Origin: Candidatus Gastranaerophilales bacterium | Lineage (GTDB): Bacteria > Cyanobacteriota > Vampirovibrionia > Gastranaerophilales > Gastranaerophilaceae | Length of the DNA: 64,000 bases | NCBI GenBank assembly: GCA_944322545.1 | Contig: CALUPF010000015.1 | Coordinates: forward strand, 62,001-126,000 | Direction: 5' to 3' | Shown: one piece after another, positions 35,577 through 45,298 of the stretch | Layout of the letters: each line of letters begins with the position of its first letter | Position numbering within the stretch: the stretch's first letter is position 1 | The notes under the pieces: model-generated | What the model saw: only the letters and a program-made list of their open reading frames with translations | Database searches by the model: none | Told to the model about the DNA's origin: nothing | Position numbers and translations under genes: made by a program

Positions 35577-36023
35577 ATGGAAAAAGTACTATTAAAATTT
35601 TTAAAACTAAATGAAAAGGCAGTAATTCCTTCATACCAAACGGATGGTGCAGCAGGTATGGATTTATGTGCATTAACTAACGAACCAATTACATTAAAAC
35701 CATTAGAAAGAAAATTAATTCCTACGGGTTTAAAAATGGAATTACCTAAAGGCTACGAAGCACAAGTAAGACCCCGTTCAGGAATGTCCATCAAACATGG
35801 CATTACATTGGTTAACTGCGTAGGCACTATTGATGAAGATTACAGAGGTGAAATTTGTATCCCCATAGTAAATCTTTCAACAGAAAACTTCACGATTAAC
35901 AATGGTGATAGAATTGCGCAAATGATTATAGCTCCAGTTACAAAAGCAAACATAGAAATTGTTACAGAACTATCCAATACACAAAGAGGTGAAGGTGGAT
36001 TTGGTTCTACAGGGAGAAAATAA
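35577..36023 (+). CDS. dut: dUTP diphosphatase
   Basis: 148 residues with all five trimeric dUTPase motifs in order: AAGMDLCA, RPRSGMSIKHGI, VGTIDEDYRGEI, GDRIAQMII and RGEGGFGSTGRK. Hydrolyses dUTP to dUMP, keeping uracil out of DNA. The mRNA is probably leaderless. Followed 5 nt later by serB. Confidence 0.96.
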   Translation: MEKVLLKFLKLNEKAVIPSYQTDGAAGMDLCALTNEPITLKPLERKLIPTGLKMELPKGYEAQVRPRSGMSIKHGITLVNCVGTIDEDYRGEICIPIVNLSTENFTINNGDRIAQMIIAPVTKANIEIVTELSNTQRGEGGFGSTGRK

Positions 36024-36028
36024 AATAA

Positions 36029-36652
36029 ATGAACAAACTAGCTGTTTTTGATTTTGATTCTACTCTTATGGATGGAGAAACAATAGAAATAATTGCTGAA
36101 GAAATTGGCCTGAAAGATAAAATTGCTGAGATAACGAAGCGAGCAATGGAAGGAGAATTAGACTTTTTTGACAGCCTTTCATATAGAGTTTCTTTATTAA
36201 AAGGAATCAAGGAAAGTAGAGTTAATGAAATTTGTCAGAACCTTCCATACATGCCAGGAGCTAAAGAAGCCATTTCTGCATTAAAACAAAAAGGCTATAC
36301 TGTTGTTTGTTTTTCGGGTGGTTTTAAAAATGCAACCGAATATGCAAAATCTATATTAAAATATGACGCAGACTTTTCAAATATATTTCACGTTAAAAAC
36401 GGAGAACTAACAGGACAAGTTGGTGGTCCTATGATGTTCTCGAACAGTAAAGGACTAATGTTGAAAGAATTGCAGTCAATTTTGGGTGTATCAAAGGCAA
36501 ATACAGTAACAATAGGCGATGGTGCAAATGATTTAAGCATGTTTGAACATGCAGCAATAAAAATTGCTTATTGCGCAAAGCCTGTTTTAAAACAGGCTGC
36601 AACTGCGATTGTCGATGAAAAAGACTTAACAAAGATAATTCAATATTGTTAA
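36029..36652 (+). CDS. serB: Phosphoserine phosphatase-like HAD hydrolase
   Basis: 207 residues. HAD motif I FDFDSTLMDGETIE with both Asp, motif II Ser in CFSGGF, Lys near SNSKGLMLKE, and motif III GDGANDLSMF. The cap insert is short as in SerB. Last step of serine biosynthesis is the expected reaction; related phosphatases of other substrates cannot be excluded. Co-transcribed with dut. Confidence 0.88.
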   Translation: MNKLAVFDFDSTLMDGETIEIIAEEIGLKDKIAEITKRAMEGELDFFDSLSYRVSLLKGIKESRVNEICQNLPYMPGAKEAISALKQKGYTVVCFSGGFKNATEYAKSILKYDADFSNIFHVKNGELTGQVGGPMMFSNSKGLMLKELQSILGVSKANTVTIGDGANDLSMFEHAAIKIAYCAKPVLKQAATAIVDEKDLTKIIQYC

Positions 36653-36696
36653 TATTCTAAATCATATTTTTTTGCATTAAGTTCAGCAGCAGAAAT

Positions 36697-37350
36697 CTAT
36701 TGAGATACAACCTCAGCAACCTTAGGAGTTTCTGTCCTTTTGAGTGTTTCTGTTCTTGTATTTGCATATATTTCAACTGGTCTTTTGCCATTATAATCAA
36801 CTAAACGTGACTTTGTAATAACATTATCACCGTAACGTTCATATGCATTTGTTAAATTTTGTTGTAAAACAGCTTTTTCTGCTCCTACAGGAATAGACAT
36901 TCTACTTACAACATTTTTTACAACATTACCATCTTTATCATAAAGTACAGTATAGCGTTCACCCATACTTACATTGTGTATCACTTCAGCAATTTTTTTG
37001 CCATCTTTATCATAATGAGTCTTGACTGATTTTGTTAAAACTTCACTAATCGTTCCATCAGGATTTTTAAATTTAGACTTCACATATTCTGTACAAAGCT
37101 TTCCACCGTTTTTTGTTGTTTTTTCAAAATTTTCGACAACAGGTTTCAATGCTTTCGCATTTCTATATCTGATAACACCATATGTTATCGCTCCCAATGT
37201 TGCTAAAGTAAGTAAAGTTTTAAAACCGGAATTAGATTTTTTCTCGTTTTCTTCTTGATAATAACCTGTTGCTTCACTACGAACTCCAGCTGCTGCAGGA
37301 GTACCCATTGACTGTACCTGAACAGGATTAGTCAAACCACTAACTGCCAT
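36697..37350 (-). CDS. Hypothetical membrane-anchored protein (217 aa)
   Basis: Residues 1-40 are Ser/Asn-rich, then one membrane helix at about 42-61 (FKTLLTLATLGAITYGVI) followed by RYRN. The rest is a soluble beta-hairpin-rich domain with repeated VLYDKDGN / HYDKDGKK phrases, reminiscent of MORN-like or RHS-like strand repeats. GAAAGG lies upstream of the ATG. Not recognised. Confidence 0.7.
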   Translation of the reverse strand: MAVSGLTNPVQVQSMGTPAAAGVRSEATGYYQEENEKKSNSGFKTLLTLATLGAITYGVIRYRNAKALKPVVENFEKTTKNGGKLCTEYVKSKFKNPDGTISEVLTKSVKTHYDKDGKKIAEVIHNVSMGERYTVLYDKDGNVVKNVVSRMSIPVGAEKAVLQQNLTNAYERYGDNVITKSRLVDYNGKRPVEIYANTRTETLKRTETPKVAEVVSQ

Positions 37351-37373
37351 AACAAAACTACCTTTCTTTCACA

Positions 37374-37424
37374 CTTATATTTTTATAAAAACAAAAGAAA
37401 GGTAGTAATTTACTATTTGTTAAG
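37374..37424 (-). promoter_or_regulatory. Putative promoter: CTTAACA box 38 nt upstream of a TATAAG -10
   Basis: On the minus strand CTTAACA (37418-37424) precedes TATAAG (37374-37379) by 38 nt; TATAAA at 37382-37387 is an alternative -10. Confidence 0.35.
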
Positions 37425-37429
37425 AAAGA

Positions 37430-40042
37430 TTAACCTTTTTTAAAGACAATTTCGTCTCCATCAGCATCAACAACAATTGTATCACCTTCATTAAATTCTT
37501 GAGAAAGAATTTTCTTTGCCAAAGGATTTTCAACAAGTTGTCTTATCGTACGTTTCAAAGGTCTTGCGCCATATACGGGATTAAAGCCTAATGTGGCAAG
37601 TTGCTCTTTGGCTTCATCTGTAATTTCTAATTTGATATCCTTATCAGCAAAAAGTTTTCTCAAATTTGCAAAATAGATATCAACAATAGATTGTAACTGA
37701 TTAAGAGTAAGAGCTTTAAAGAAGACAATTTCATCAATTCTGTTCAAAAATTCTGGTTTAAAATGTTCTTTCATTAAATCCATAACTTTATCTTTTGTTT
37801 CTTCAAAATCTTTTTCAGAAAGCATAGAATTCAAACTATTTTCAAGAATAATGCTACTTCCTATATTACTAGTCATAATAATCAACGTATTTTTGAAATC
37901 AACAACTCTACCTTTAGAGTCAGTCAATCTACCATCATCTAAAATTTGTAACATTATATTGAAAACGTCAGGATGTGCTTTTTCTATCTCATCAAAAAGA
38001 ACAACTGAATATGGTTTTCTTCTTACAGCTTCAGTTAACTGTCCACCCTCATCATATCCAACATAACCAGGAGGAGCACCAACTAACCTTGCAACAGAAT
38101 GTTTTTCCATATATTCAGACATATCTATTCTTATAAGAGCATCTTCATCGTTAAACAAAAATTCTGCTAATGATTTTGCCAACTCTGTTTTACCAACACC
38201 CGTTGGTCCTAAGAATATGAATGAACCAATTGGCCTTTTAGGATCTTTTAGACCAGAACGAGCACGTCTTATTGCATCAGAAACAACGACAACTGCCTCA
38301 TCTTGTCCAATAACTCTTTTATGCAAAGAATCTTCCATTCTCAGCAATTTTTGCATTTCACTTTCAACCAACCTTGAAACTTCAATGCCAGTCCATTTGC
38401 TAACAACTTCAGCAATGTCATCTTCATCAACTTCTTCTTTTAGCAGTTGATTTTTATGCTTTTGACCTTCGTGTTTTTGAACTTCTTCTAGTCTTTTATT
38501 TAGTTCAATTAATTTACCATATTTAAGTTCTGCCGCTCTTTCTAAATCAGCATCACGTTCAGCTAACTCAATTTGAGCTTTTGTTTTTTCAATTTCTTCT
38601 TTTATCGCAGCTTCATCATAGATATTGCTTTTTTCCATTTCCCACTGAGTTTTTAACTTAGTAATTTTTTCATCTAAGTCGTTAATCATTTTTGATAAAT
38701 TTTCTATTTTTTGATTATTTTCTTCAGAAGGATCTTCTTTTTGAATAGCTTTTCTTTCAATTTCTAACTGCATTTTTTGTCTTACCAAAGAATCAATTTC
38801 TTCAGGCATAGAATCTATATCAATTCTTAAAGAAGACGCCGCTTCATCAATCAAATCTATTGCTTTATCAGGTAAGAATCTATCAGTAATATACCTATCT
38901 GAAAGTTTTGCTGCAGCGACTAAAGCAGCATCTTTGATTCTAATACCATGGTGGACTTCGTACCTTTCTTTCAAACCTCTTAAGATACTAATAGTATCTT
39001 CAACAGAAGGTTCATCAACTAATACAGGTTGAAATCTACGAGCTAATGCAGGATCTTTTTCAATGTATTTTCTATATTCATTTATAGTGGTAGCACCGAC
39101 TGTTCGTAAAACACCTCTTGCCAAAAGAGGTTTCAACAAATTGCCAGCATCCATTGAGCCCTCAGTTGCACCTGCACCAACTACTGTATGCAACTCATCT
39201 ATAAACAATATAATTTCACCATCAGAAGCTTCAACTTCTTTTAAAACGGCTTTTAAACGTTCCTCAAATTCGCCTCTAAATTTAGCACCGGCAACTAAAG
39301 CACCCATATCCAAAGCAATCAATTGGGTGTTTTTTAAACTTTCAGGAACATCTCCTCTAATAATTCTTTGAGCTAAGCCTTCAACAATTGCTGTTTTACC
39401 AACGCCTGGCTCACCGATCAAAACTGGATTGTTTTTAGTACGTCTATTTAAAACTTGTATTACACGTCTTACCTCTTCATCACGGCCAATTACAGGATCT
39501 AGCTTTCCTCGTTTTGCTAACTCAGTTAAATTTTGAGAATACTTTTCAAGTGCTTTAAATTTTTCTTCAGAATCTTTTGAGTCCACCTTATTTTGTCCTC
39601 TTATTTTTTTCATCTCATTTAAAATTTTATTTCTTGAAATACCGAATTTTTCAAATAATTCTTTTACCTTTGAATTATCGAAAGCAGTAATAGCAAGCAA
39701 TATGTGTTCAATGCTTATGTATGAATCTTTTAACGCTTCTGATTCATTCATAGCTAAATCAAATAGTTTTATTGTGTCTTGTGACAAGTATAACTGTTGA
39801 GTATTAACAGGCTGTTCAACTCTTGGTAAATTATTTAGCTCAGACATAACAGCATCAACAAATTGAGGACGATTCATTTTTAAAGCATCAACATAATCAG
39901 CAGCAATACCTTCTTTGCTTTCTAACATCGCCATAACAATATGCACAGGTTCAAGCTGTGTATTTTGAAATTTAGCCATTAACTGTTGAGCAGAAAAAAC
40001 TGTTTCTTGAGCTTGATTTGTCAATTTATTAAAATCTATCAT
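37430..40042 (-). CDS. clpB: ATP-dependent disaggregase ClpB
   Basis: About 870 residues. Clp-N repeats (1-150), first AAA+ with Walker [15 protein letters not shown] and Walker [10 protein letters not shown], the ClpB-specific coiled-coil middle domain (about 410-530), second AAA+ with [14 protein letters not shown] and [11 protein letters not shown], and the C-terminal D2-small domain. Works with DnaK to rescue aggregated proteins after heat. ATG 40042 was chosen over GTG 40051 because GAGGTG is correctly spaced. That site lies inside a hairpin (40043-40093). Confidence 0.97.
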   Translation of the reverse strand: MIDFNKLTNQAQETVFSAQQLMAKFQNTQLEPVHIVMAMLESKEGIAADYVDALKMNRPQFVDAVMSELNNLPRVEQPVNTQQLYLSQDTIKLFDLAMNESEALKDSYISIEHILLAITAFDNSKVKELFEKFGISRNKILNEMKKIRGQNKVDSKDSEEKFKALEKYSQNLTELAKRGKLDPVIGRDEEVRRVIQVLNRRTKNNPVLIGEPGVGKTAIVEGLAQRIIRGDVPESLKNTQLIALDMGALVAGAKFRGEFEERLKAVLKEVEASDGEIILFIDELHTVVGAGATEGSMDAGNLLKPLLARGVLRTVGATTINEYRKYIEKDPALARRFQPVLVDEPSVEDTISILRGLKERYEVHHGIRIKDAALVAAAKLSDRYITDRFLPDKAIDLIDEAASSLRIDIDSMPEEIDSLVRQKMQLEIERKAIQKEDPSEENNQKIENLSKMINDLDEKITKLKTQWEMEKSNIYDEAAIKEEIEKTKAQIELAERDADLERAAELKYGKLIELNKRLEEVQKHEGQKHKNQLLKEEVDEDDIAEVVSKWTGIEVSRLVESEMQKLLRMEDSLHKRVIGQDEAVVVVSDAIRRARSGLKDPKRPIGSFIFLGPTGVGKTELAKSLAEFLFNDEDALIRIDMSEYMEKHSVARLVGAPPGYVGYDEGGQLTEAVRRKPYSVVLFDEIEKAHPDVFNIMLQILDDGRLTDSKGRVVDFKNTLIIMTSNIGSSIILENSLNSMLSEKDFEETKDKVMDLMKEHFKPEFLNRIDEIVFFKALTLNQLQSIVDIYFANLRKLFADKDIKLEITDEAKEQLATLGFNPVYGARPLKRTIRQLVENPLAKKILSQEFNEGDTIVVDADGDEIVFKKG

Positions 40043-40093
40043 AAAAAACACCTCACAATAAGAATCTTATACTCTTATTTTAAGGTGTTTTTT
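40043..40093 (-). promoter_or_regulatory. Hairpin burying the clpB ribosome-binding site (thermometer or attenuator candidate)
   Basis: On the clpB transcript an outer 11-bp stem pairs AAAAAACACCU with AGGUGUUUUUU, followed by a 3x3 internal loop, a 7-bp stem AAUAAGA / UCUUAUU and a 9-nt loop. The Shine-Dalgarno AGGUG is wholly paired and the AUG follows directly. The U-run could also make it an intrinsic terminator for the upstream gene. Confidence 0.6.
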
Positions 40094-40114
40094 TTTAAAA
40101 GTATATAAAATTAA

Positions 40115-40519
40115 TTATAATTTAATTTTTTTATTTTTAGCGATTTTTGAATTTAATTCAAAATCAGCAAAAAACCTATTGATAAAAGAATTTTCTTGAT
40201 CACCATTTTGACCAAAATAATTTACTAAATATCTAACAGCTTCTCTACCTCTTCTTTTCAATATTACAGCAATGTTTTTTGACAAAAATTCTTCCTCAGA
40301 TGCTGTATGCAAATCACCTAATTCTCTTCTTGCATCATAAATTCTAGCTTTGACTTTATTTCTTTGCGCAATTATTGCCAAATCTTTTTTAAATTTTTCT
40401 AATTCCTCATAGCTGCTGCCAGGAATAGATGTATCAACAATTCTTATCAATTTATTCACTTTTTTCTCTGTTAACGGTCGGCTAGTAAGCCTAGTTAAAA
40501 GGCTAGTAATCTTAATCAT
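40115..40519 (-). CDS. Hypothetical helical protein (134 aa)
   Basis: Basic, mostly helical and soluble protein. ATG 40519 with AAGGAG at 6-nt spacing was preferred to ATG 40537. No recognised motif; contains a long Arg/Lys-rich amphipathic stretch (NKVKARIYDARRELGDL). It lies between the spermidine-synthase-like gene and clpB, 15 nt after the former. Confidence 0.65.
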   Translation of the reverse strand: MIKITSLLTRLTSRPLTEKKVNKLIRIVDTSIPGSSYEELEKFKKDLAIIAQRNKVKARIYDARRELGDLHTASEEEFLSKNIAVILKRRGREAVRYLVNYFGQNGDQENSFINRFFADFELNSKIAKNKKIKL

Positions 40520-40533
40520 AAGTCTCCTTACTG

Positions 40534-41406
40534 TCATTTAATGTATAAATCGGCCATGTAGTTTTCTATGTCTACATTAATTATTTTATACCTGTCAAAA
40601 TTTTTTGAAAAGGAAAAATCATTTTTAGAAGATATGAAAATAACATTTGTTATATCTATAACTCGACTATCAATATCAAAAAAGGACTTATAATATACCT
40701 TGTCTGACTCATTACCTTTGAAAATTGAAAACTTTTTAAAATTGCTGTCATACAAGTCACATATTGCATTAAAAAATGTATTTTCTGGATTTTCAAAATC
40801 CGGACTAGAACAAAGATTTGAGACAAACACACCTTTTTCTGTCATAGACTTCTTTATTAAATCGATATACTCTTGACTTAAAAATCTATCATCAATGCCA
40901 TCATCTGAAGCAACATCAACAACAATTAGGTCATATTTCTTTTTGTTCTCGCGCAAATAAACAATTCCATCTTGCAAATAAAATTGCATTTTATCTGACT
41001 TTTTAAAATCAAAAAACTCTTTTGCAATATCAAATATATTTTCTTCTATATCTACAACATCAATTCTTTCAAGATTATTAAACAATTTTTCAAAATCATT
41101 AACTATTTTTCCAGTACCAAATCCAATCAAAAGAATATTTCTAATATCAGGGTTAATTAAATAAGGGATAGTAAAATAATTTATGTAAGGAAGATTTCCT
41201 TTATAAAACTTAGTGTTTATAAACCCAGCTTGATAAGTATCTTTGTAGTGAATAAACCTGCCTACTTCGTTTTCAACAACCTTAATATTGTGAAAATCAG
41301 ATTTTTTTTCAAAAAGCACATTATCGTTAAAAGTCTTCTTGTTTATAATATCAAGAAGCTTTTCATCAGGTTCATGTATAGCTAAATATTCAGGTATGAT
41401 AATCAT
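40534..41406 (-). CDS. Spermidine-synthase-like methyltransferase-fold protein
   Basis: About 290 residues from ATG 41406; ATG 41454 is also possible but overlaps the divergent rsmA. Rossmann-type motif NILLIGFGTGKIVNDFE, an acidic ribose-binding residue in IDVVDIEENIF, DGIVYLRE, and YDLIVVDVASDDG. This is the pattern of polyamine synthases, but the family includes many SAM-dependent enzymes. The canonical GGGDGG loop reads IGFGTG. Aminopropyl transfer is therefore only one possibility. Confidence 0.75.
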   Translation of the reverse strand: MIIIPEYLAIHEPDEKLLDIINKKTFNDNVLFEKKSDFHNIKVVENEVGRFIHYKDTYQAGFINTKFYKGNLPYINYFTIPYLINPDIRNILLIGFGTGKIVNDFEKLFNNLERIDVVDIEENIFDIAKEFFDFKKSDKMQFYLQDGIVYLRENKKKYDLIVVDVASDDGIDDRFLSQEYIDLIKKSMTEKGVFVSNLCSSPDFENPENTFFNAICDLYDSNFKKFSIFKGNESDKVYYKSFFDIDSRVIDITNVIFISSKNDFSFSKNFDRYKIINVDIENYMADLYIK

Positions 41407-41429
41407 AATTTTTATTGTAATATAAAAAA

Positions 41430-42268
41430 ATGAGTGAATATTTTTTAAGAGCAAAACTATTTAAAACAAAAAAAGACTTGGTCAAAACTTTTTAATTGAC
41501 GAGTCAGTAATAGACCGTATCACAGAAGAAGTCACAGAAAATGACACTGTACTAGAAATTGGTCCAGGCGCTGGCTTTGTTACTGAAAATATTGTGCAAA
41601 AAGCTAAAAAACTTTATGCGGTTGAAATTGATGAAGATGCAATTGAAGCACTGCAACACATAAAAACAGAAAAATTCCACCTAATTCACAATGATATCTT
41701 AAAAACAGAATTAAAAGACCTAGAAGATACAACCTTCAAAGTTGTTGCAAATATACCTTATTACATAACAAGTCCAATTCTTGCTCATTTGCTAGGCGAG
41801 ATTGATGATTTAAACAATGAAAACAGAAAAAGAATATCTGAAATAATACTAATGGTACAATATGAAGTAGCTCAAAGGTTAGTTGCCAATGAAAACTCCC
41901 CGTCAAAACAATATGGGCTATTATCTATACTCACCCAATTCAATGCAGATGTAGAAATGATCCAAAAGGTACCAAGAAAATCATTTTATCCTGCACCAAA
42001 AGTAGACTCTGCTCTTGTAAGAATAAAAATCAATAATGAACCAAAAGTAAAAGTAAAAGATTACACATACTTAAAAAGAGTAGTAAAAGCAGCATTTGCA
42101 ACTAGAAGAAAAAACCTAAAAAATTCTTTAATGAATGCAGGATTCAATAAAAATGCAGTAATGGAAACTCTTAAAAATCTAACATTAGATGAAAATACAC
42201 GCGGAGAAACATTATCGATTGAAGAATTTGCAAAACTATCTGAGGAGCTAAAAAAGAATAATGCCTAA
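41430..42268 (+). CDS. rsmA: 16S rRNA dimethyladenosine transferase, with an apparent -1 frameshift in an A7 run
   Basis: Dimethylates the two adenines of the 3' helix of 16S rRNA. From ATG 41430 the frame reads MSEYFLRAKLFKTKK and then stops 22 codons in. Shifting by -1 in the A7 run at 41468-41474 gives KKRLGQNFLIDESV, the family N-terminus, then EIGPGAGFVTENI (SAM motif), NIPYYITSPI and the basic C-terminal domain. The repaired product would be about 279 residues, normal for RsmA/KsgA. The in-frame piece alone lacks the SAM motif unless it starts without ATG. Either a sequencing or assembly indel, a real mutation, or slippage on A AAA AAG. Overlaps ispE by 8 nt. Confidence 0.85.
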
Positions 42269-43097
42269 ACTAAAAGTAGCAGCACCTGCAAAAATAAACC
42301 TAACACTAGAAGTTTTAAACAAAAGAGATGATGGTTTCTATAATATAAAAAGCATAATGCAAGCAATTAGCCTATATGACTATTTAACAGTAGAAATAGA
42401 AGAAGCAGCCAAAACAGAAATAGTACTTTCAGGAAACTCAAATCAAATACCATATGATGAAAAAAATCTTGTTTATAAAGCTTGTATAAAGTTTTTTGAA
42501 ACAACAAAAATAAAAAACATAAAAACAACAATATATATTGAAAAAAATATACCAATTGAAGCTGGTCTAGCTGGAGGAAGTACAGATGCAGCTGCCACTT
42601 TTTTTGCACTCAATGAGTTGTTAAACAAACCATTAAATAAACCTCAATTAGAACTTTTATGTGCATCTTTAGGATCTGATTTGAATTTCTGCCTAAATGG
42701 TGGAACAGCGACTTGCTCAGGAAGAGGAGAACATACAAAAAAAATAAAAACTACAAATCAATATGTTTCCCTAATAAAACCACTTGGATTTGGTATTTCA
42801 GCCAAAGAAGCTTATACAAAATTTTCTCAAATGAAAGAAAAATCTGTGCCAAACTACACAGAAAAAATGGAAGAGTCATTTAACGAAAAATATTTATTTA
42901 ACAGCCTTGAAAAAGCTGTCATAAATGACCACGAAGAACTTTTAGAGATAAAAACAAAACTTCCAGCTTCTATGATGTCCGGCTCAGGGCCTACATTCTT
43001 TGTTTTTGAAAAAGAAATATCTGAAAAATTTGATAATAAAAGATTCCAAATAATAGAAAACCTAAAATTTATTGAAGATGGTATAAAAATAGTTTAA
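42261..43097 (+). CDS. ispE: 4-diphosphocytidyl-2-C-methyl-D-erythritol kinase
   Basis: 278 residues of the GHMP kinase family. PAKINLTLEVLNKRDDGFY at the N-terminus, the ATP loop IPIEAGLAGGSTDAAATFFA, and C-terminal MMSGSGPTFFVF. Fourth step of the MEP isoprenoid pathway. Start overlaps rsmA by 8 nt; the rsmA-ispE pairing is common in bacteria. Confidence 0.95.
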   Translation: MPKLKVAAPAKINLTLEVLNKRDDGFYNIKSIMQAISLYDYLTVEIEEAAKTEIVLSGNSNQIPYDEKNLVYKACIKFFETTKIKNIKTTIYIEKNIPIEAGLAGGSTDAAATFFALNELLNKPLNKPQLELLCASLGSDLNFCLNGGTATCSGRGEHTKKIKTTNQYVSLIKPLGFGISAKEAYTKFSQMKEKSVPNYTEKMEESFNEKYLFNSLEKAVINDHEELLEIKTKLPASMMSGSGPTFFVFEKEISEKFDNKRFQIIENLKFIEDGIKIV

Positions 43098-43215
43098 ATA
43101 TTAACTATTGTAAAATATTAAAGAAACAATATAAAGTTTGCAGTAAAAATCTCGATATAAAAGACAGGAAGTCTAAACAACAGCAACAAACCTTAAACCG
43201 AAAAGGAGATTTTTA

Positions 43216-43542
43216 ATGCAAGTTAACAGATTAAGTACGGGTTTACAAGAAGAATTAAAAACTGCGACTAATTTTAACACGGCAAGAAACGAGACTTTAT
43301 TCCAATACCAAGCTGCAACTGCAGCTTCCTCAGGAATAACAGGGCAAAACGGTAACCAAAACTCTGACTTTTCCGAACTCGATACTGATGATCTAAATAT
43401 AACCCCAAGCCAAATTGAAAGATTACTAAATGATTTTAGTGATGAAATTATAAAGGTATTCTCTGGTGACTTAATATTAGACAACCCACTTAGAGAACAA
43501 AACAATGGTCAAGAAAATGGAACAGCTACATTTACAGCATAA
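43216..43542 (+). CDS. Hypothetical protein (108 aa)
   Basis: Strong AAAAGGAG precedes ATG 43216, and a terminator follows at 43541. Soluble, Gln/Asn/Thr-rich N-terminal half, acidic helical middle (ITPSQIERLLNDFSDEIIKVF) and a flexible tail. No known family. Its 5' leader from 43098 is 118 nt. Confidence 0.7.
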   Translation: MQVNRLSTGLQEELKTATNFNTARNETLFQYQAATAASSGITGQNGNQNSDFSELDTDDLNITPSQIERLLNDFSDEIIKVFSGDLILDNPLREQNNGQENGTATFTA

Positions 43543-43572
43543 AAAAAAAGACCCTAAACGGGTCTTTTTTTT
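43541..43572. terminator. Bidirectional terminator
   Basis: A-run, stem AGACCC / GGGTCT with a 5-nt loop, and T-run, serving the 108-aa gene and the convergent HEAT-like gene. Confidence 0.9.
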
Positions 43573-43584
43573 ATATAAAATTAA

Positions 43585-43950
43585 TTACATTGAATAAGTA
43601 ATCAAAGCTTTTACAGAACGAGCAGTATCTTTAACTTCTGATTTTTCACTGCTATTCATAGTTTCTTCTAAAACTTTGAGAACTTCTGTTTTATCATTTA
43701 AAGAAAGCAATTCATTAATTGCACTCATTGCAACTCTAGCACTTAAGTCATTAATACCTTTACCTGCAGAAGAAATAACCACTCTTAAGGCTTCTGGAGA
43801 ATTTTTTCTAATTAGAGCTTGAGCAGTTTTTTCTCTAATTTCATCAATTTCAGAATTAGTTCCGATTTCTTCTAAAACTTGGATTGATTTAGGATCTTCA
43901 TGTTTGCTCAATGCTTCAATAATATTATCTATTCTATTAGTTTTCATCAT
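43585..43950 (-). CDS. HEAT-repeat-like protein (121 aa)
   Basis: All-helical, with three or four units of about 32 residues (SIQVLEEIGTNSEIDEIRE, EALRVVISSAGKGINDLSA, EVLKVLEETMNSSEKSEVK), the pattern of HEAT/armadillo repeats. Probably a protein-binding scaffold. Starts 3 nt after the stop of the preceding gene in the same operon; ATGATG offers two adjacent starts. Confidence 0.7.
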   Translation of the reverse strand: MMKTNRIDNIIEALSKHEDPKSIQVLEEIGTNSEIDEIREKTAQALIRKNSPEALRVVISSAGKGINDLSARVAMSAINELLSLNDKTEVLKVLEETMNSSEKSEVKDTARSVKALITYSM

Positions 43951-43953
43951 TAC

Positions 43954-44448
43954 CTACGCTTTCAAACTTTCTTTATATGCATCATGTTCAGCTCTAAACA
44001 TCGCACTCAAATCATCAACAGGCTGTTTTAATAAATTATTTACACTGTATTGATTGTTGAATTTTGAAGATACTGACTCAACTAAACCTTTGAAATCCAA
44101 AGTAATTTCTGTATTTTTAGCTTTTTCCCAAGAGCTTGCAATAGTTTCTTTTACTTGTCTACCAAAAGAAATGATAGAATTGATTCTTGAACGAAAAGCT
44201 TCGTTAAAAGAGTTCATTGAACCAACTACTGCGCTAGCAACCATTTTTGATTTATTAGACATTTGTGCAAAAGGATTAGATGTAGACTCTTTTGCTTCCT
44301 TAGCTTTTGATGACTCAAAAACATCAGCAGCTAAAACATTGCCTTTAAAATTAATACCAAATGGGTTTGAATGTACTTCCTGTCTTTCATCTTTAGACAT
44401 AGGCTTGAACATTCCAAATCTTGTGTGTGAAATTTTCAAATTATCCAT
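43954..44448 (-). CDS. Hypothetical protein with N-terminal NFKG motif (164 aa)
   Basis: AAGGAAGG precedes the ATG. The N-terminal 40 residues are unstructured and contain NPFGINFKGN; the rest is helical and soluble. The FKG phrase recurs near the N-terminus of proteins at 48738 and 57240. Co-transcribed with the HEAT-like gene. Function unknown. Confidence 0.7.
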   Translation of the reverse strand: MDNLKISHTRFGMFKPMSKDERQEVHSNPFGINFKGNVLAADVFESSKAKEAKESTSNPFAQMSNKSKMVASAVVGSMNSFNEAFRSRINSIISFGRQVKETIASSWEKAKNTEITLDFKGLVESVSSKFNNQYSVNNLLKQPVDDLSAMFRAEHDAYKESLKA

Positions 44449-44566
44449 ATTGCCTTCCTTACTTACTTACAATAAAGGTACCTATCTAAAGTACCATTAT
44501 AAGGAAGCAGACTAATCATCTTTTTAGAGGATTTATGCAAAATCAAACTACAACTTTAGTATAAAC

Positions 44567-45298
44567 TTAGCCTACACTTAAACCAGCACAAAGACTAACA
44601 GATTGTCCAGTCATGCCTTTAGCTTCTTCTGAAACCATGTATTTTACTAGATGAGCAATTTCCTCCGGACGAATGAATCTTCTTTGAGGAATCATATCAA
44701 TTTCTTCTTGATATGAAAAATCACTATCCTCAACAGCCTCTTGCGCCAATTCTGTATCTACCCAACCAGGATTTATTGTATTAACTGTAATTCCGTACTG
44801 AGCCAACTCTAACGCCAATGCTTTTGTCAAACCATTTAAAGATGCCTTCGTCATTGAGTATAAAGAAGCATTAGCTTCACCTACAACTCCGCTTATAGAA
44901 CCAATATTAACAATCCGACCCCATTGTTGTTTTTTCATATAAGGCACAACACCTCTTATCAACCTGTAAGGAGCTTCAACATTCAACGTTAAAAGCCTTT
45001 TAATACTATTATCCGTTGTGTTTTCCACTGACGAATAAACATAATCACCAGCATTGTTAATCAAAATATCAAAACTGTGGCTTAAAAGAGCAGATAAATC
45101 ATCATTATTCAATAAATCACAAACAATATACTCTGATATTTTTGTATTTTCAGTAAGATGCTGCAATTGTTCTTTGTTTCTTGCACAAACATATACACAA
45201 TAACCTTCATCAGCCAAAACCGTAGCGATACTTTTGCCAATCCCTCTAGATGCTCCAGTAACTAAGACTTTTTTTTCGCAATTATTGATCTTTTTCAT
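44567..45298 (-). CDS. Short-chain dehydrogenase/reductase (FabG-like)
   Basis: 243 residues with the classical SDR marks: cofactor loop VTGASRGIGKSIA, ILINNAGDYVYS, catalytic Ser in VNIGSISG, Tyr-x3-Lys in SLYSMTKASLNG, and INPGWVDTE. NADPH is likely given the Arg in the cofactor loop. FabG (3-ketoacyl-ACP reduction) is possible, but another substrate is as likely. Its start overlaps the upstream 111-aa gene by 17 nt. Confidence 0.88.
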   Translation of the reverse strand: MKKINNCEKKVLVTGASRGIGKSIATVLADEGYCVYVCARNKEQLQHLTENTKISEYIVCDLLNNDDLSALLSHSFDILINNAGDYVYSSVENTTDNSIKRLLTLNVEAPYRLIRGVVPYMKKQQWGRIVNIGSISGVVGEANASLYSMTKASLNGLTKALALELAQYGITVNTINPGWVDTELAQEAVEDSDFSYQEEIDMIPQRRFIRPEEIAHLVKYMVSEEAKGMTGQSVSLCAGLSVG

